DNA from: CAWULT01 sp963923455
GTDB taxonomy: Bacteria; Acidobacteriota; Vicinamibacteria; Vicinamibacterales; UBA2999
Assembly (NCBI GenBank): GCA_963923455.1
Contig: CAWULT010000143.1
Coordinates: 1-10,732, forward strand
DNA length: 10,732 nt
Reading direction: 5' to 3'
Shown here piece by piece: positions 1 through 7,104 of this stretch. A model generated the notes under the pieces. That model worked only from the letters and a program-made list of their open reading frames with translations. It searched no databases and was not told the origin of the DNA. A program made the position numbers and the translations under genes. Position 1 is the first letter of the stretch, and each line of letters begins with the position of its first letter.

Positions 1-60
1 TGTCGGTCTGCGGAGTGCCGGCGCCGACGGTCGTCGGCGCCGGCACTCCGCAGACCGACA
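1..60. repeat. Near-perfect 60-bp palindrome at the window edge, likely fold-back artefact
   Basis: Bases 1-29 are the exact reverse complement of bases 32-60, and only the two central bases (GT at 30-31) are unpaired. The right arm fits the surface-protein reading frame (VGAGTPQTD, in register with the second SdrD-like module). The left arm is therefore probably a copy folded back at the end of a contig. A short natural inverted repeat at the centre (CCGACG, GT, CGTCGG) could have nucleated the strand switch. A real hairpin in the gene cannot be excluded from this window. Confidence 0.9.
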
Positions 61-2231
61 GCAACGGCAGCCCGGCGGCCGTGACGATTCCGGTCAACGG
101 CAGCGACCTGACGATCGACTTCGGCTACTACACGCCCTGCTCGGGCTCGATCGGCGACTTCGTGTGGCACGACCAGAACAACAACGGCGTGCAGGATTCG
201 GGCGAGCCCGGAATCGCCGGCGTGCACGTGACGCTGCGAAACGCGGCGACCCACGAGATCCTCGGGGTCGACATCACCGACGCCAGCGGCGGCTACCTGT
301 TCGAAGGCCTCTGCGGCGGCAGCTTCATCGTCGAGATCGATCCGACGACGCTGCCCGACGGCATGGTCGAGTCGGCGGCGTTCCAGGGCGGCAGCACGGA
401 AGCGGACAGCAACGGCGTCAACTTCCAGGCGTCGGTCACGCTGCCGGACGACTACTCGTCCGACATCACGATCGACTTCGGCTACCACCTCAACAAGCCG
501 CTCAAGGCGACCAAGACGGCTGCCGGCAGCTACACCCGCCAGTACGAGTGGCAGCTGACGAAGACCGTCAACCCGGACAGCTACTCCGGTCAGGCCGGCC
601 AGGTCCTCGGGACGTCGACTTGGTCGGTGACGGCGACGCAGAGCCAGTCGACCAGCGGCTTCTCGGTGGTGGGTGAAATCACCATCGAGAACGCCAACAC
701 GTTCCCGGTCGACTTCTCGGTGGCCGACCAGCTCAGCGACGGCACCGCGGCCTCGGTGACCTGCCCGTCGACGACGGTGCCGGCCAACGGCAGCCTGACC
801 TGCAGCTACCTCGCGTCGCCCGCGGGCGCGACGGCCACGCTGAACACCGCCACGATCACGTCGCTGACCGAGGGCGTCGCGGGGGCGACGGCGACGGCGC
901 CGGTCACCTTCGCCGAGACGGTCGTCGGCGACGCCGCGGTGACGCTTGGCGACACCCGCTTCAGCTACTCCCAGCTCACCACCGGCACGAGCGCGGTGAC
1001 CTTCGACGAGACCTTCTCGTGCCCGAGCGACCCGTCGGTCTACGTCGACGGCCTCTACACGAGCACCGTGGTGAACACGGCCACGCTGACGGGTGCGTCG
1101 ACCGACCTGACCGCCAGCGCCCAGGTGGGCCTGCGCTGCACCCTGCCGCGGCTCGCGCTGCAGGCCACGAAGACCGCGGCCGGCAGCTACCGCCGGACCG
1201 TGTCCTGGGGCCTGACGAAGACCGTGAACCCCTCCAGCTACAGCGGACAGGCCGGGGCGTTCCTCGGCACCTCGACGTGGTCGGTGACGGCGGTCAAGAG
1301 CGTGTCGCTCGGCAACTACCAGGTGACGGGCTCGATCTCGGTGTTCAACCCGAACAGCTACCCCGTGTCCTTCAGCGTGTCCGACGTGATGAATGACGGC
1401 ACGGCGGCGAGCGTGACCTGCCCGACGACGACCGCTGGTGCGGGCGCGACGGTGGTGTGTTCCTACACCGCCAGCCCGGCCGGCGCCACTGCGACGCTGA
1501 ACACCGCCACCATCACGTCGCTGACGAGCGGTGTGCCCGGTGCGACGGCGACGGCCGCCGTCGCGTTCGCGGCGACGACGGTCGGCGACGACACGGTGAC
1601 CCTCGGGGACGCGCGGTTCAGCTACTCGCAGTCGATCTCTGCGTCGAGCGCGCCGACCTTCCCCGAGAACTTCTCGTGCCCGGCCGACACCGGCCAGTAC
1701 GTGAACGGGAGCTACTCGTTCTCGGTGGTCAACACCGCGACGCTGCTTGGCGCGAGCACCAACCTGTCGGCGAGCGCGACCGTCAACGTCACCTGCCGCA
1801 GCCAGCAGTGGGCGACGGGCACGGCCACGGGCGCCGGCATCCAGTGGCCGGGCACCAACAACTGGTTCATGTATACGCCCTACACCACGGCGAAGGTGAA
1901 TCTGATCTACGGTCAGTTCTACGACGCGGGTGACATCTACATGAGCCGGACGGGCAGCGGGTCGTCGACGCGGACCATCATCCGCATCACGCTGCACGCG
2001 GGCTATCGCTGGGCGAGCGTGGCGGAGGTGCTGAAGATTCAGCCGATGCGCAACGCGCCGACCACGTATCTGGAGCCTGGACAGTTCCAGTACAAGTTCA
2101 CGGCGCCGAACATCTCGAACCTCTCCGGTGCGACGGTGAGCTTCGGCACGGACGGCAGCGTCATCGTGAGCATTCCGGGTTCCTGGAACTACCTGGGGAT
2201 CCACGGCTCGGTGCAGCGCCTGGTGAACTAG
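3..2231 (+). CDS. Secreted SdrD/Cna-B-like surface protein with two tandem 213-residue modules, 5'-truncated
   Basis: This is probably an extracellular or cell-surface structural or adhesion protein. The frame is open to the left edge, so the N-terminus and any signal peptide are missing. Residues are numbered from the GTG at 15, which is internal and not a real start. Residues 1-38 are the tail of one SdrD-type beta-sandwich and end in TIDFGYY. Residues 43-158 are a complete SdrD/Cna-B-like module running from GSIGDFVWHDQNNNGVQD to TIDFGYH. Residues 163-375 and 382-594 are two homologous modules. Residues 595-738 form a unique C-terminal domain rich in aromatics (YDAGDIYMSR, LEPGQFQYKF). No LPXTG motif, membrane anchor or autotransporter barrel is visible, so the attachment mode is unknown; the C-terminal domain might serve as a sorting signal (inference). 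The gene is followed by a strong terminator. The coding reading is secure, but the exact function is not. The first 29 bases may be artefactual (see the palindrome at 1-60). Confidence 0.88.
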   Translation, partial: SVCGVPAPTVVGAGTPQTDSNGSPAAVTIPVNGSDLTIDFGYYTPCSGSIGDFVWHDQNNNGVQDSGEPGIAGVHVTLRNAATHEILGVDITDASGGYLFEGLCGGSFIVEIDPTTLPDGMVESAAFQGGSTEADSNGVNFQASVTLPDDYSSDITIDFGYHLNKPLKATKTAAGSYTRQYEWQLTKTVNPDSYSGQAGQVLGTSTWSVTATQSQSTSGFSVVGEITIENANTFPVDFSVADQLSDGTAASVTCPSTTVPANGSLTCSYLASPAGATATLNTATITSLTEGVAGATATAPVTFAETVVGDAAVTLGDTRFSYSQLTTGTSAVTFDETFSCPSDPSVYVDGLYTSTVVNTATLTGASTDLTASAQVGLRCTLPRLALQATKTAAGSYRRTVSWGLTKTVNPSSYSGQAGAFLGTSTWSVTAVKSVSLGNYQVTGSISVFNPNSYPVSFSVSDVMNDGTAASVTCPTTTAGAGATVVCSYTASPAGATATLNTATITSLTSGVPGATATAAVAFAATTVGDDTVTLGDARFSYSQSISASSAPTFPENFSCPADTGQYVNGSYSFSVVNTATLLGASTNLSASATVNVTCRSQQWATGTATGAGIQWPGTNNWFMYTPYTTAKVNLIYGQFYDAGDIYMSRTGSGSSTRTIIRITLHAGYRWASVAEVLKIQPMRNAPTTYLEPGQFQYKFTAPNISNLSGATVSFGTDGSVIVSIPGSWNYLGIHGSVQRLVN
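501..1139 (+). repeat. Tandem coding repeat, copy A (213 residues)
   Basis: This is the first copy of a long internal repeat in the surface protein (residues 163-375). It aligns without any gap to copy B at an offset of exactly 219 codons (657 bp). By my hand count about 141 of 213 residues match, roughly two thirds. Shared blocks include ATKTAAGSY, LTKTVNP, STWSVTA, DGTAASVTC, GATATLNTATITSLT and VVNTATL. The four cysteines (250, 263, 336, 375) have the same spacing as in copy B, which suggests two conserved disulfides in an exported Ig-like fold. Confidence 0.92.
1158..1796 (+). repeat. Tandem coding repeat, copy B (213 residues)
   Basis: This is the second copy of the surface-protein module (residues 382-594), separated from copy A by a six-residue linker. 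Cysteines 469, 482, 555 and 594 keep the 13/73/39 spacing seen in copy A. The copies have diverged most around residues 430-450 and 540-550 and least at GATATLNTATITSLT, which suggests an old duplication under structural constraint rather than a recent slippage event. Confidence 0.92.
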
Positions 2232-2256
2232 CAGGCGGGTTCTCCCCAGCACGACG

Positions 2257-2295
2257 AGACGGCGCGGGGGCCTTCGGGCCCCCGCGCCGTCTTTT
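2257..2295 (+). terminator. Rho-independent terminator with UUCG tetraloop
   Basis: A perfect 15-bp GC-rich stem (2258-2272 paired with 2277-2291) closes on a TTCG tetraloop. One more A-T pair lies at the base, and TTTT follows before GTTG. It lies 26 nt after the surface-protein stop codon, the expected place for that gene's terminator. Confidence 0.9.
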
Positions 2296-2473
2296 GTTGT
2301 GCGTCGTCTCCAGCCGCCGGGTCCGCTGTTCCCCTCTCCAAGAGTTCTGATTCGAGCAGATCAAAGTCACCTTCCGTCCCGGGCGCGGGGGGCCTCTGTC
2401 GCGAATCGGCGCGGTGTATCAGCCGATGGCACCCGTCACGCCGCGGGCGCGACCAGGAATGGTTCGTGCTTGA

Positions 2474-3997
2474 ATGTCTGCAGTGGGAAACCGTGTCCTC
2501 CTGACGTATGCCTGCGCCGCCGCGGTGATGTTCGGTGCCGCCACGCCCGTGCTCGCGCAATCGCCCGTGGCACCCGCCGGCCAGCCGGCGCCCCCAGCCG
2601 CGACCACACCTGCAGCCTTACGGCTCGGGTCCGTCCTGATGAGTGGCACGTTCCGGACGCGCACCGAGGCCTGGGACTGGTTCGCGGGCGACGCGAACAA
2701 CAGCTATGTCTTCCAAGGGTCCCTGCTGCGGTTGTCGTTCGCCCAGACCCGCCGCCGCGTCGACTGGCAGGTCGAGATGGCGGCGCCGGTGCTGCTGGGC
2801 CTGCCCGACGACGCCGTGGCGCCGGGGGTGCAGGGCGGCCTCGGCATCGGGGCCAACTACTTCGTCAGCAACGGCCGGTCGCGCAATGCCGCCAACCTGT
2901 TCCCGAAGCAGGCCTTCGTCCGCTTCAAGAACCTCGCGGGCCGTCGCGGGCAGCAGGTGGGTGTCGGGCGCCTCGAGTTCATCGAGGGCACGGAGGTCAT
3001 GCCCGCCAACGGGTCGCTCGCCGCATTGAAGCGGGACCACGTGGCCCACCGCCTGATCGGCAACTTCGGCTTCACGCACGTGATGCGAAGCTTCGACGGC
3101 GTCGAGTACGGCTTCCAGACCCCGCGCACCAACGTCACGGTGCTCGCGGCGCGTCCCACCCAGGGCGTCTTCCAGGTGAACGGGTGGCGCGACCTGAACG
3201 CGACCGTGGTGTACGGGGCCGTCACGCACCAGATGCCGTCGACCCGCGGCGCTGGTGAATGGCGCGCGTTCGTGATTCAGGCCGACGACTTCCGTGACGT
3301 CGTCAAGACCGACAACCGGCCCCTGGCGGCCCGGACCGCCGATGCGGGCGCCCTGCACGTGACGACGATCGGCGGACACTACATTCGTGTCGTGGAGCGC
3401 CCCTGGGGCGACATCGATGCATTGGTGTGGGGGGCTGGGCAGGTTGGGCGCTGGGGCCGCCTCGACCAGCGGGCGGCGTCGATCGTCGGCGAAGTGGGCT
3501 GGCAGCCGAAGCAGATACCGGCGCTCAAGCCATGGCTGCGCGCTGGCGCCCTGTTCGCGAGCGGCGACGGGGACCCGAGCGACGCGCGGCATGCCACCTT
3601 CTTCCAGCTGTTCCCGACGGCCCGGTGGTACTCGCGGTTCCCGTTCTACGCGCTGATGAACCTGCACGACGAGTACGGGTCGGTGCTGCTGCGCCCTCAT
3701 CCGAAGGTCTCGGTGCGAACCGAGGTGCACGTGTTGCGCGTCGCCGACACGCACGACCTGTGGTACCAGGGCGGCGGCGCGTTTCAGCCGGCCACGTTCG
3801 GGTACACCGGCAAGCCGAGCGGGGGGCAGTCGAGGGTCGCGACGCTCTACGACACGGCACTGGACGTCACGATCAACCGCCGTCTGGCCCTGACCGGCTA
3901 TGCGGCCGCGGCGCGCGGCGGCGGCGTCGCCGCTGCGACCTACCCGCAGGGACCCCACGCCGCCCTCGGGTTCGTCGAAGCCAACGTGCGCTTCTGA
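2474..3997 (+). CDS. Outer-membrane beta-barrel porin, alginate-export-like family
   Basis: This is a predicted outer-membrane channel of 507 residues. The N-terminus is a Sec signal peptide: a short basic start (GNR), a hydrophobic stretch (residues 9-22) and a likely cleavage site after TPVLA (residue 28). An Ala/Pro-rich linker follows. The rest is typical barrel sequence, with alternating polar and aromatic strands (SLLRLSFAQ, WQVEMAAPVLL, HRLIGNFGFTHV) and Gly/Asp-rich turns. The final residue is Phe (EANVRF), as expected for BAM-dependent insertion. Overall length and pattern resemble the AlgE-like alginate-export family (Pfam Alginate_exp) often found in acidobacterial genomes. That is recognition from memory, and the substrate need not be alginate: no alginate gene lies nearby. 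The ATG at 2474 is chosen because it gives the signal peptide directly; its ribosome site is weak (AGGA about 15 nt upstream). It converges with the glutaminase gene 41 nt downstream. Confidence 0.85.
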   Translation: MSAVGNRVLLTYACAAAVMFGAATPVLAQSPVAPAGQPAPPAATTPAALRLGSVLMSGTFRTRTEAWDWFAGDANNSYVFQGSLLRLSFAQTRRRVDWQVEMAAPVLLGLPDDAVAPGVQGGLGIGANYFVSNGRSRNAANLFPKQAFVRFKNLAGRRGQQVGVGRLEFIEGTEVMPANGSLAALKRDHVAHRLIGNFGFTHVMRSFDGVEYGFQTPRTNVTVLAARPTQGVFQVNGWRDLNATVVYGAVTHQMPSTRGAGEWRAFVIQADDFRDVVKTDNRPLAARTADAGALHVTTIGGHYIRVVERPWGDIDALVWGAGQVGRWGRLDQRAASIVGEVGWQPKQIPALKPWLRAGALFASGDGDPSDARHATFFQLFPTARWYSRFPFYALMNLHDEYGSVLLRPHPKVSVRTEVHVLRVADTHDLWYQGGGAFQPATFGYTGKPSGGQSRVATLYDTALDVTINRRLALTGYAAAARGGGVAAATYPQGPHAALGFVEANVRF

Positions 3998-4004
3998 GCC
4001 GCCC

Positions 4005-4029
4005 TCCGGCGCGGCCGTGCGCCGAAGGA
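4005..4029. terminator. Short hairpin between convergent porin and glutaminase genes
   Basis: A 6-bp GC stem (4007-4012 with 4019-4024) with a 6-nt loop sits in the 41-bp gap between two convergent stop codons. An alternative pairing adds TCC/GGA with a small bulge. The position fits a shared bidirectional terminator, but no T-run follows on either strand, so the call is weak. Confidence 0.3.
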
Positions 4030-4038
4030 CGCCGCGCG

Positions 4039-5010
4039 TCAGACCATCCCGGCCAGGAAGGTCGAGCCCACGTTGAGGCAGTCGAAGACGTGCAGCCCCA
4101 GCTGCGACGCCAGGTCGACGCCCACCTCGACACCGCGGCGGCTGTTGCCGTGCGCGTCGAGTCTCGGCGAGTAGGTGGCGATGCCGAGCTGGCGGTTGAC
4201 GACGGCCATGACGCCGCCCGACACGCCGCTCTTGGCCGGCACGCCGACGCGGTAGGCCCACTGGCCCGAGTAGTCGTACATCCCGCACGTGAACATGATC
4301 GACAGCATCGCCTTGACGCTGTCGAGGTCGTAGACGAACGCTCCGGTGAGCGGGTTGCGGCCCATGTGGCCCAGCGTGCCCGCCATGACGGCAAGGTCGC
4401 GGCAGGTGACGCTGATCGCGCACTGCCGGAAGTACAGGTCGAGGGCCGCCTCGGCATCGTCGTGCACCATCCCGAAATTGAGCAGCAGGTACGCGATGGC
4501 CCGGTTCCGGTGGCCCGTCCGGCGCTCCGACTCGTAGACGGCCATGTCGACCGAGAGCGGCCGGCCGGCCGCCAGGCTGAACTTCTCGAGCACGCGGTGG
4601 AGCGCGTCGTCACCGTAGCGCGCGTGCAGCAGGGCGCTGACGGTGATGGCGCCGCTGTTGACCATGGGATTGAACGGCCGGTTGCTGCCAGGCTGCAGTT
4701 CGATCGAGTTGAATGCGTCGCCGCTCGGCTCGACGCCCACGCGCTCGAAAACCCGCTCGCGCCCCAGTTCCTCGATCGCCATGCCGAACGTGAAGGGCTT
4801 CGAGATCGACTGGATGCTGAACGGGACGTCGCAGTCGCCCGCCTGAACGATCGCGCCGTCGGCCGTGACCAGGCAGATGCCGAAGTGCTCGGGATTGGCC
4901 CTGCCGAGTTCCGGAATGTAGGTGGCGACGTCGCCGGAGGTCAGGGGCAGGTACTTCAGGTGCAGTCCGTCGACGAGACGCTGCAGATTGTCGTGGCCGT
5001 CACGGGTCAT
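4039..5010 (-). CDS. glsA: Glutaminase (serine-dependent beta-lactamase-like fold)
   Basis: It hydrolyses L-glutamine to L-glutamate and ammonia in the cytoplasm. The ATG at 5010 gives 323 residues, close to the usual bacterial length of about 310. The family's catalytic Ser-x-x-Lys is in FSIQSISKPF (Ser68/Lys71 from this ATG). Other glutaminase blocks are present: NPMVNSGA (substrate Asn), YESER (Glu), HRNRAIAY (Asn), LDLYFRQC (Tyr), TCGMYDYSG (Tyr) and AKSGVSGG near the C-terminus. No signal peptide is present. A TTG at 5043 would add 11 residues (LLSLPAEAPRR region), but the ATG is better supported: it has GGAGG 11 nt upstream, and the family's N-terminal region begins right after it. The gene is downstream of the Tat-exported metallo-hydrolase on the same strand after a 199-nt gap holding several inverted repeats, so it probably has its own promoter. 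A role in nitrogen supply or acid resistance is known for the family but not shown here. Confidence 0.96.
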   Translation of the reverse strand: MTRDGHDNLQRLVDGLHLKYLPLTSGDVATYIPELGRANPEHFGICLVTADGAIVQAGDCDVPFSIQSISKPFTFGMAIEELGRERVFERVGVEPSGDAFNSIELQPGSNRPFNPMVNSGAITVSALLHARYGDDALHRVLEKFSLAAGRPLSVDMAVYESERRTGHRNRAIAYLLLNFGMVHDDAEAALDLYFRQCAISVTCRDLAVMAGTLGHMGRNPLTGAFVYDLDSVKAMLSIMFTCGMYDYSGQWAYRVGVPAKSGVSGGVMAVVNRQLGIATYSPRLDAHGNSRRGVEVGVDLASQLGLHVFDCLNVGSTFLAGMV

Positions 5011-5077
5011 GCGTCGGGGAGCCTCCGCCGGCAGGCTGAGCAAGACACGTTCCGGCGGGCCGCCGCAGGATGCTCGG

Positions 5078-5091
5078 ATTTCGGCCGAAAT
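5078..5091. promoter_or_regulatory. 14-bp perfect palindrome upstream of glsA, candidate operator
   Basis: The sequence ATTTCGGCCGAAAT reads the same on both strands and is AT-flanked in otherwise very GC-rich DNA. Its near edge is 67 nt upstream of the glutaminase ATG, a plausible position for a dimeric regulator. No convincing -35/-10 pair was seen around it, so the operator role is inference. Confidence 0.4.
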
Positions 5092-5118
5092 TCGTCGGGG
5101 CTGGGGTTGAGCGGTGGG

Positions 5119-5148
5119 GGCCGGTCAGACGGAATTGTCGGACCGGCC
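5119..5148. repeat. Inverted repeat in the glsA upstream region
   Basis: An 8-bp arm GGCCGGTC (5119-5126) is repeated inverted at 5141-5148. The 14-nt spacer itself carries a 3-bp inner pairing (GAC/GTC) around GGAATT. It could be a regulator site or an RNA hairpin. No T-run supports a terminator. Confidence 0.4.
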
Positions 5149-5174
5149 TGATGGTGGGCACATTTGTGGCGGAG

Positions 5175-5208
5175 CCGCGGTGCGAGGCGCGCGCCGCGCG
5201 CACCGCGG
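5175..5208 (-). terminator. Strong hairpin directly after the metallo-hydrolase stop codon
   Basis: A perfect 10-bp stem (5175-5184 with 5199-5208) encloses a GC-rich loop that can itself fold (GGC/GCC). It begins one base past the stop codon of the - strand metallo-hydrolase gene, as a terminator or 3'-end-stabilising structure would. No T-run follows in the direction of transcription, so intrinsic termination is uncertain. Confidence 0.5.
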
Positions 5209-5209
5209 G

Positions 5210-6112
5210 TCAGGCCCTGGCGGTCAGCTCGTCGTAGGCCACCTGCAGTTGCGGCATCCCCTCGTGCTCGGCGAAGCCGGGCAGGCCGGCCTTGATCAGT
5301 TCGTCGGCCGACCGGCCGGCCGCCACGCCCTTCTGCACGTAGTCGAGCATGGCCGAGAAGTAGTCGCGCAGCGCCAGCACGTCCCGGCGCGACCCGCTGA
5401 CGGGCAGGCCCGCCTTCGAGTGGCCGAAGATGTAGACGGTGTCGTTGTCGTGGTCCCTGGTGACCTTCTCCAGCGACACGAGCCAGTTGCGGATCGACGC
5501 GCCGGCCGGCCGGTCGATCCGCGGGTGCCGCTGGTGCGACATCAGGTCGCCCATGTGGACGATGTTGGCCCGCTCGAACGTGTACACGGCGTCGCCGCTC
5601 GTGTGGCCGGGCCCGTAGTACTTCGCCGAGACGATCTCGTTGCCGATGGAGGTCCTCCAGGTGTCGGCGAACGTCTCGTCGGCGTAGGCCTGTGCGTCCT
5701 CGGACTTCGCCGTGGCGGCCTGCTTGCGCTGCAGCCCTGGGACGTTCGCGTGCGCCACGATCTTCCCGACGGTGGGCCGCAGCACCTTGTTGCCGCCCGT
5801 GTGGTCGGGATGGTGGTGGGTGTTGAGCAGCAGGTCGAAGCGCCGCGTCGTCCGCGACTTCATGCCGTCGAGGAACATCTGGGCCGTGTCGGCGAACTGG
5901 CTGTCGATGACGAGCACGGCGTCGGCGGTGACGAGCCATCCCATCGTGCCGCCGCGCGCGGTGAACACGCCGACGTTGCGGCGCAGCGCGGTGAAGGCGG
6001 GTACCGTCGGGGCCGCAGCGGGCTGCTGCGCGAACAGGCGTCCGCCGCCGAGCACGCCAGCGGCGAGCGCGAGCGACGAGGTGGAGACGAAGTGGCGGCG
6101 GGTCACGTCCAT
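5210..6112 (-). CDS. Tat-exported metallo-beta-lactamase-fold hydrolase
   Basis: This is a predicted zinc hydrolase of 300 residues acting outside the cytoplasm. The N-terminus is a twin-arginine signal (TRRHFV, residues 4-9, then a hydrophobic stretch) with a likely cleavage site after LFA (residue 28) followed by QQP. The MBL-fold metal motif HxHxDH is present as HHHPDH (His99, His101, Asp103, His104). His170 (YGPGHTSGD), Asp189 (MGDL) and His231 (FGHSK) complete a two-zinc site. The ATG at 6112 is chosen over longer upstream options because the Tat motif follows immediately and AAGGAG sits 7 nt before it. The substrate is unknown: the family includes beta-lactamases, lactonases, cyclases and thioesterases, and nothing here singles one out. 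It lies 49 nt downstream of the secreted esterase gene on the same strand, probably in one operon. Both products are exported hydrolases. Confidence 0.92.
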   Translation of the reverse strand: MDVTRRHFVSTSSLALAAGVLGGGRLFAQQPAAAPTVPAFTALRRNVGVFTARGGTMGWLVTADAVLVIDSQFADTAQMFLDGMKSRTTRRFDLLLNTHHHPDHTGGNKVLRPTVGKIVAHANVPGLQRKQAATAKSEDAQAYADETFADTWRTSIGNEIVSAKYYGPGHTSGDAVYTFERANIVHMGDLMSHQRHPRIDRPAGASIRNWLVSLEKVTRDHDNDTVYIFGHSKAGLPVSGSRRDVLALRDYFSAMLDYVQKGVAAGRSADELIKAGLPGFAEHEGMPQLQVAYDELTARA

Positions 6113-6161
6113 GGCGAGGCTCCTTCGTGAAGGGGGGGGACCGGCGTCGGGCCGGACCGGG

Positions 6162-6959
6162 CTAGCGGGGCACCGCCTTGAAGAACTCGACGGCGGCCCT
6201 GGTGAATGCCGGGTCGTACTCGTGACCGCCCGGATGCGTGCAGAACGTCGTCGCGGCGCCGCACTGGTCGCCGCCGACGCAGCCGGGCGCCCCGGCCCTG
6301 GGCGGTGCCGTGCAGCGATTGACCCTGGCCCAGGCACGCGCGGCCTCGAGCCCCGTGGCGTAGTCGATCGTGGTGTCACGTACGCCGTGGCCGAGGATGA
6401 TCGGCTTCGACGCCTCGGGGACGCACGACAGGCGGCCGGCTGCGATCGCGGCCCCGGCCACGGCCTGCGCCCGGGTGCAGGCGAGCAGGTGGGCCAGGCC
6501 GGCCCCGTTGGAGTAGCCGAGCACGAACACACGCGCGCGGTCGATGCATGCGCGCTGGTCGAGCCACGCCACGAGCGCGTCGAAGAACGCCACGTCGCGG
6601 TCCGCGAGCTCACCGGGGCGGCCTTGCCACGAGGGGGCGGCGCTGCCCGGACGGCCCAGGCCCTCGGGATACACCGCGATCGCCTCGGGCCAGGCCCGGC
6701 CGATCGGCGCCCGGGCCTGCATGTACTGCGCGTTCATCCCGAAGGGGTGGAACGCCAGCACGACGGGCGCGGGCGTGCGGCCGTCGTATGGCGCCGGCAG
6801 GCGCACCACGAACGCCCGCTGCGCGCCGGCGACCTCGAGCGTCTGCGCGCCAGCTGGAGCGGGCGCGCCGTCGCAGGCGGCCCAGGCTCGCGGCGCGAGC
6901 GTCAGGCACAGCCCGATCATCACGAACCGGGCGACGGAACGGCGGACGGTGGACGACAT
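6162..6959 (-). CDS. Secreted PHB-depolymerase-family serine esterase
   Basis: This is an alpha/beta-hydrolase of 265 residues related to polyhydroxybutyrate depolymerase, LpqC and feruloyl-esterase-type enzymes, likely cleaving esters in the periplasm or outside the cell. A Sec signal peptide is clear: basic RRSVAR, a hydrophobic core (12-22) and a PRAWA cleavage site at residue 27. The nucleophile elbow is GYSNG (Ser150). The expected Asp is in HGVRDTT (Asp195) and the His in PGGHEYD (His246), so the triad is complete. An oxyanion-side motif AFHPFG is at residues 69-74. The mature part holds eight cysteines, an even number that suits disulfides in an exported enzyme. The ATG at 6959 is chosen because it starts the signal peptide; upstream extension reads through the divergent promoter region. 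No good Shine-Dalgarno sequence precedes it. It is probably the first gene of an operon with the metallo-hydrolase. The exact substrate cannot be read from the sequence. Confidence 0.92.
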   Translation of the reverse strand: MSSTVRRSVARFVMIGLCLTLAPRAWAACDGAPAPAGAQTLEVAGAQRAFVVRLPAPYDGRTPAPVVLAFHPFGMNAQYMQARAPIGRAWPEAIAVYPEGLGRPGSAAPSWQGRPGELADRDVAFFDALVAWLDQRACIDRARVFVLGYSNGAGLAHLLACTRAQAVAGAAIAAGRLSCVPEASKPIILGHGVRDTTIDYATGLEAARAWARVNRCTAPPRAGAPGCVGGDQCGAATTFCTHPGGHEYDPAFTRAAVEFFKAVPR

Positions 6960-6996
6960 CGATGGAGGTGGCGCGGCTGCGGCCGTGCCGCGGAGG

Positions 6997-7025
6997 TTAG
7001 CACAGGCCGTCGAAGGGTCTACAAT
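6997..7025 (+). promoter_or_regulatory. Sigma70-type promoter for the dienelactone-hydrolase-family gene
   Basis: TTAGCA (6997-7002, 4 of 6 consensus) and TACAAT (7020-7025, 5 of 6) are separated by exactly 17 bp in the 145-bp divergent gap. They predict transcription starting near 7032 and a leader of about 70 nt before the ATG at 7105. The -10 element stands out from very GC-rich surroundings. Confidence 0.65.
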
Positions 7026-7104
7026 CGTTCGCGCTGCGACCCGGCCCGCCCGATTCGCCCCTGCGCGTGCCATCGACGAGTCCGGCGCGGGACACCGAGG
7101 ACCC

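Noticed and set aside
501..1796. Long direct repeats considered as a mobile element or CRISPR
   Set aside because: The repeats are in-frame protein modules 657 bp apart within one coding sequence, with no spacers, terminal inverted repeats or transposase.
2296..2473. The leader region before the porin gene, examined for a promoter or small gene
   Set aside because: No convincing -35/-10 pair or conserved short reading frame was found; a promoter must be here because a terminator precedes it, but I cannot place it.
2618..4423. A 601-codon open frame on the - strand antisense to the porin gene and running into glsA
   Set aside because: It is Arg/Gly/Pro/Ala/His-rich low-complexity translation typical of an antisense frame in GC-rich DNA. 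It overlaps two well-supported genes and matches no family.
3427..5151. A 574-codon + strand open frame across the porin 3' end and antisense to glutaminase
   Set aside because: Its product is compositionally biased and it opposes a glutaminase with all catalytic motifs; GC-rich DNA has few chance stop codons.
6113..6613. N-terminal extension of the metallo-hydrolase frame upstream of 6112
   Set aside because: The extension overlaps the esterase gene, is low-complexity, and would bury the Tat signal that begins right after the ATG at 6112 with its AAGGAG site.
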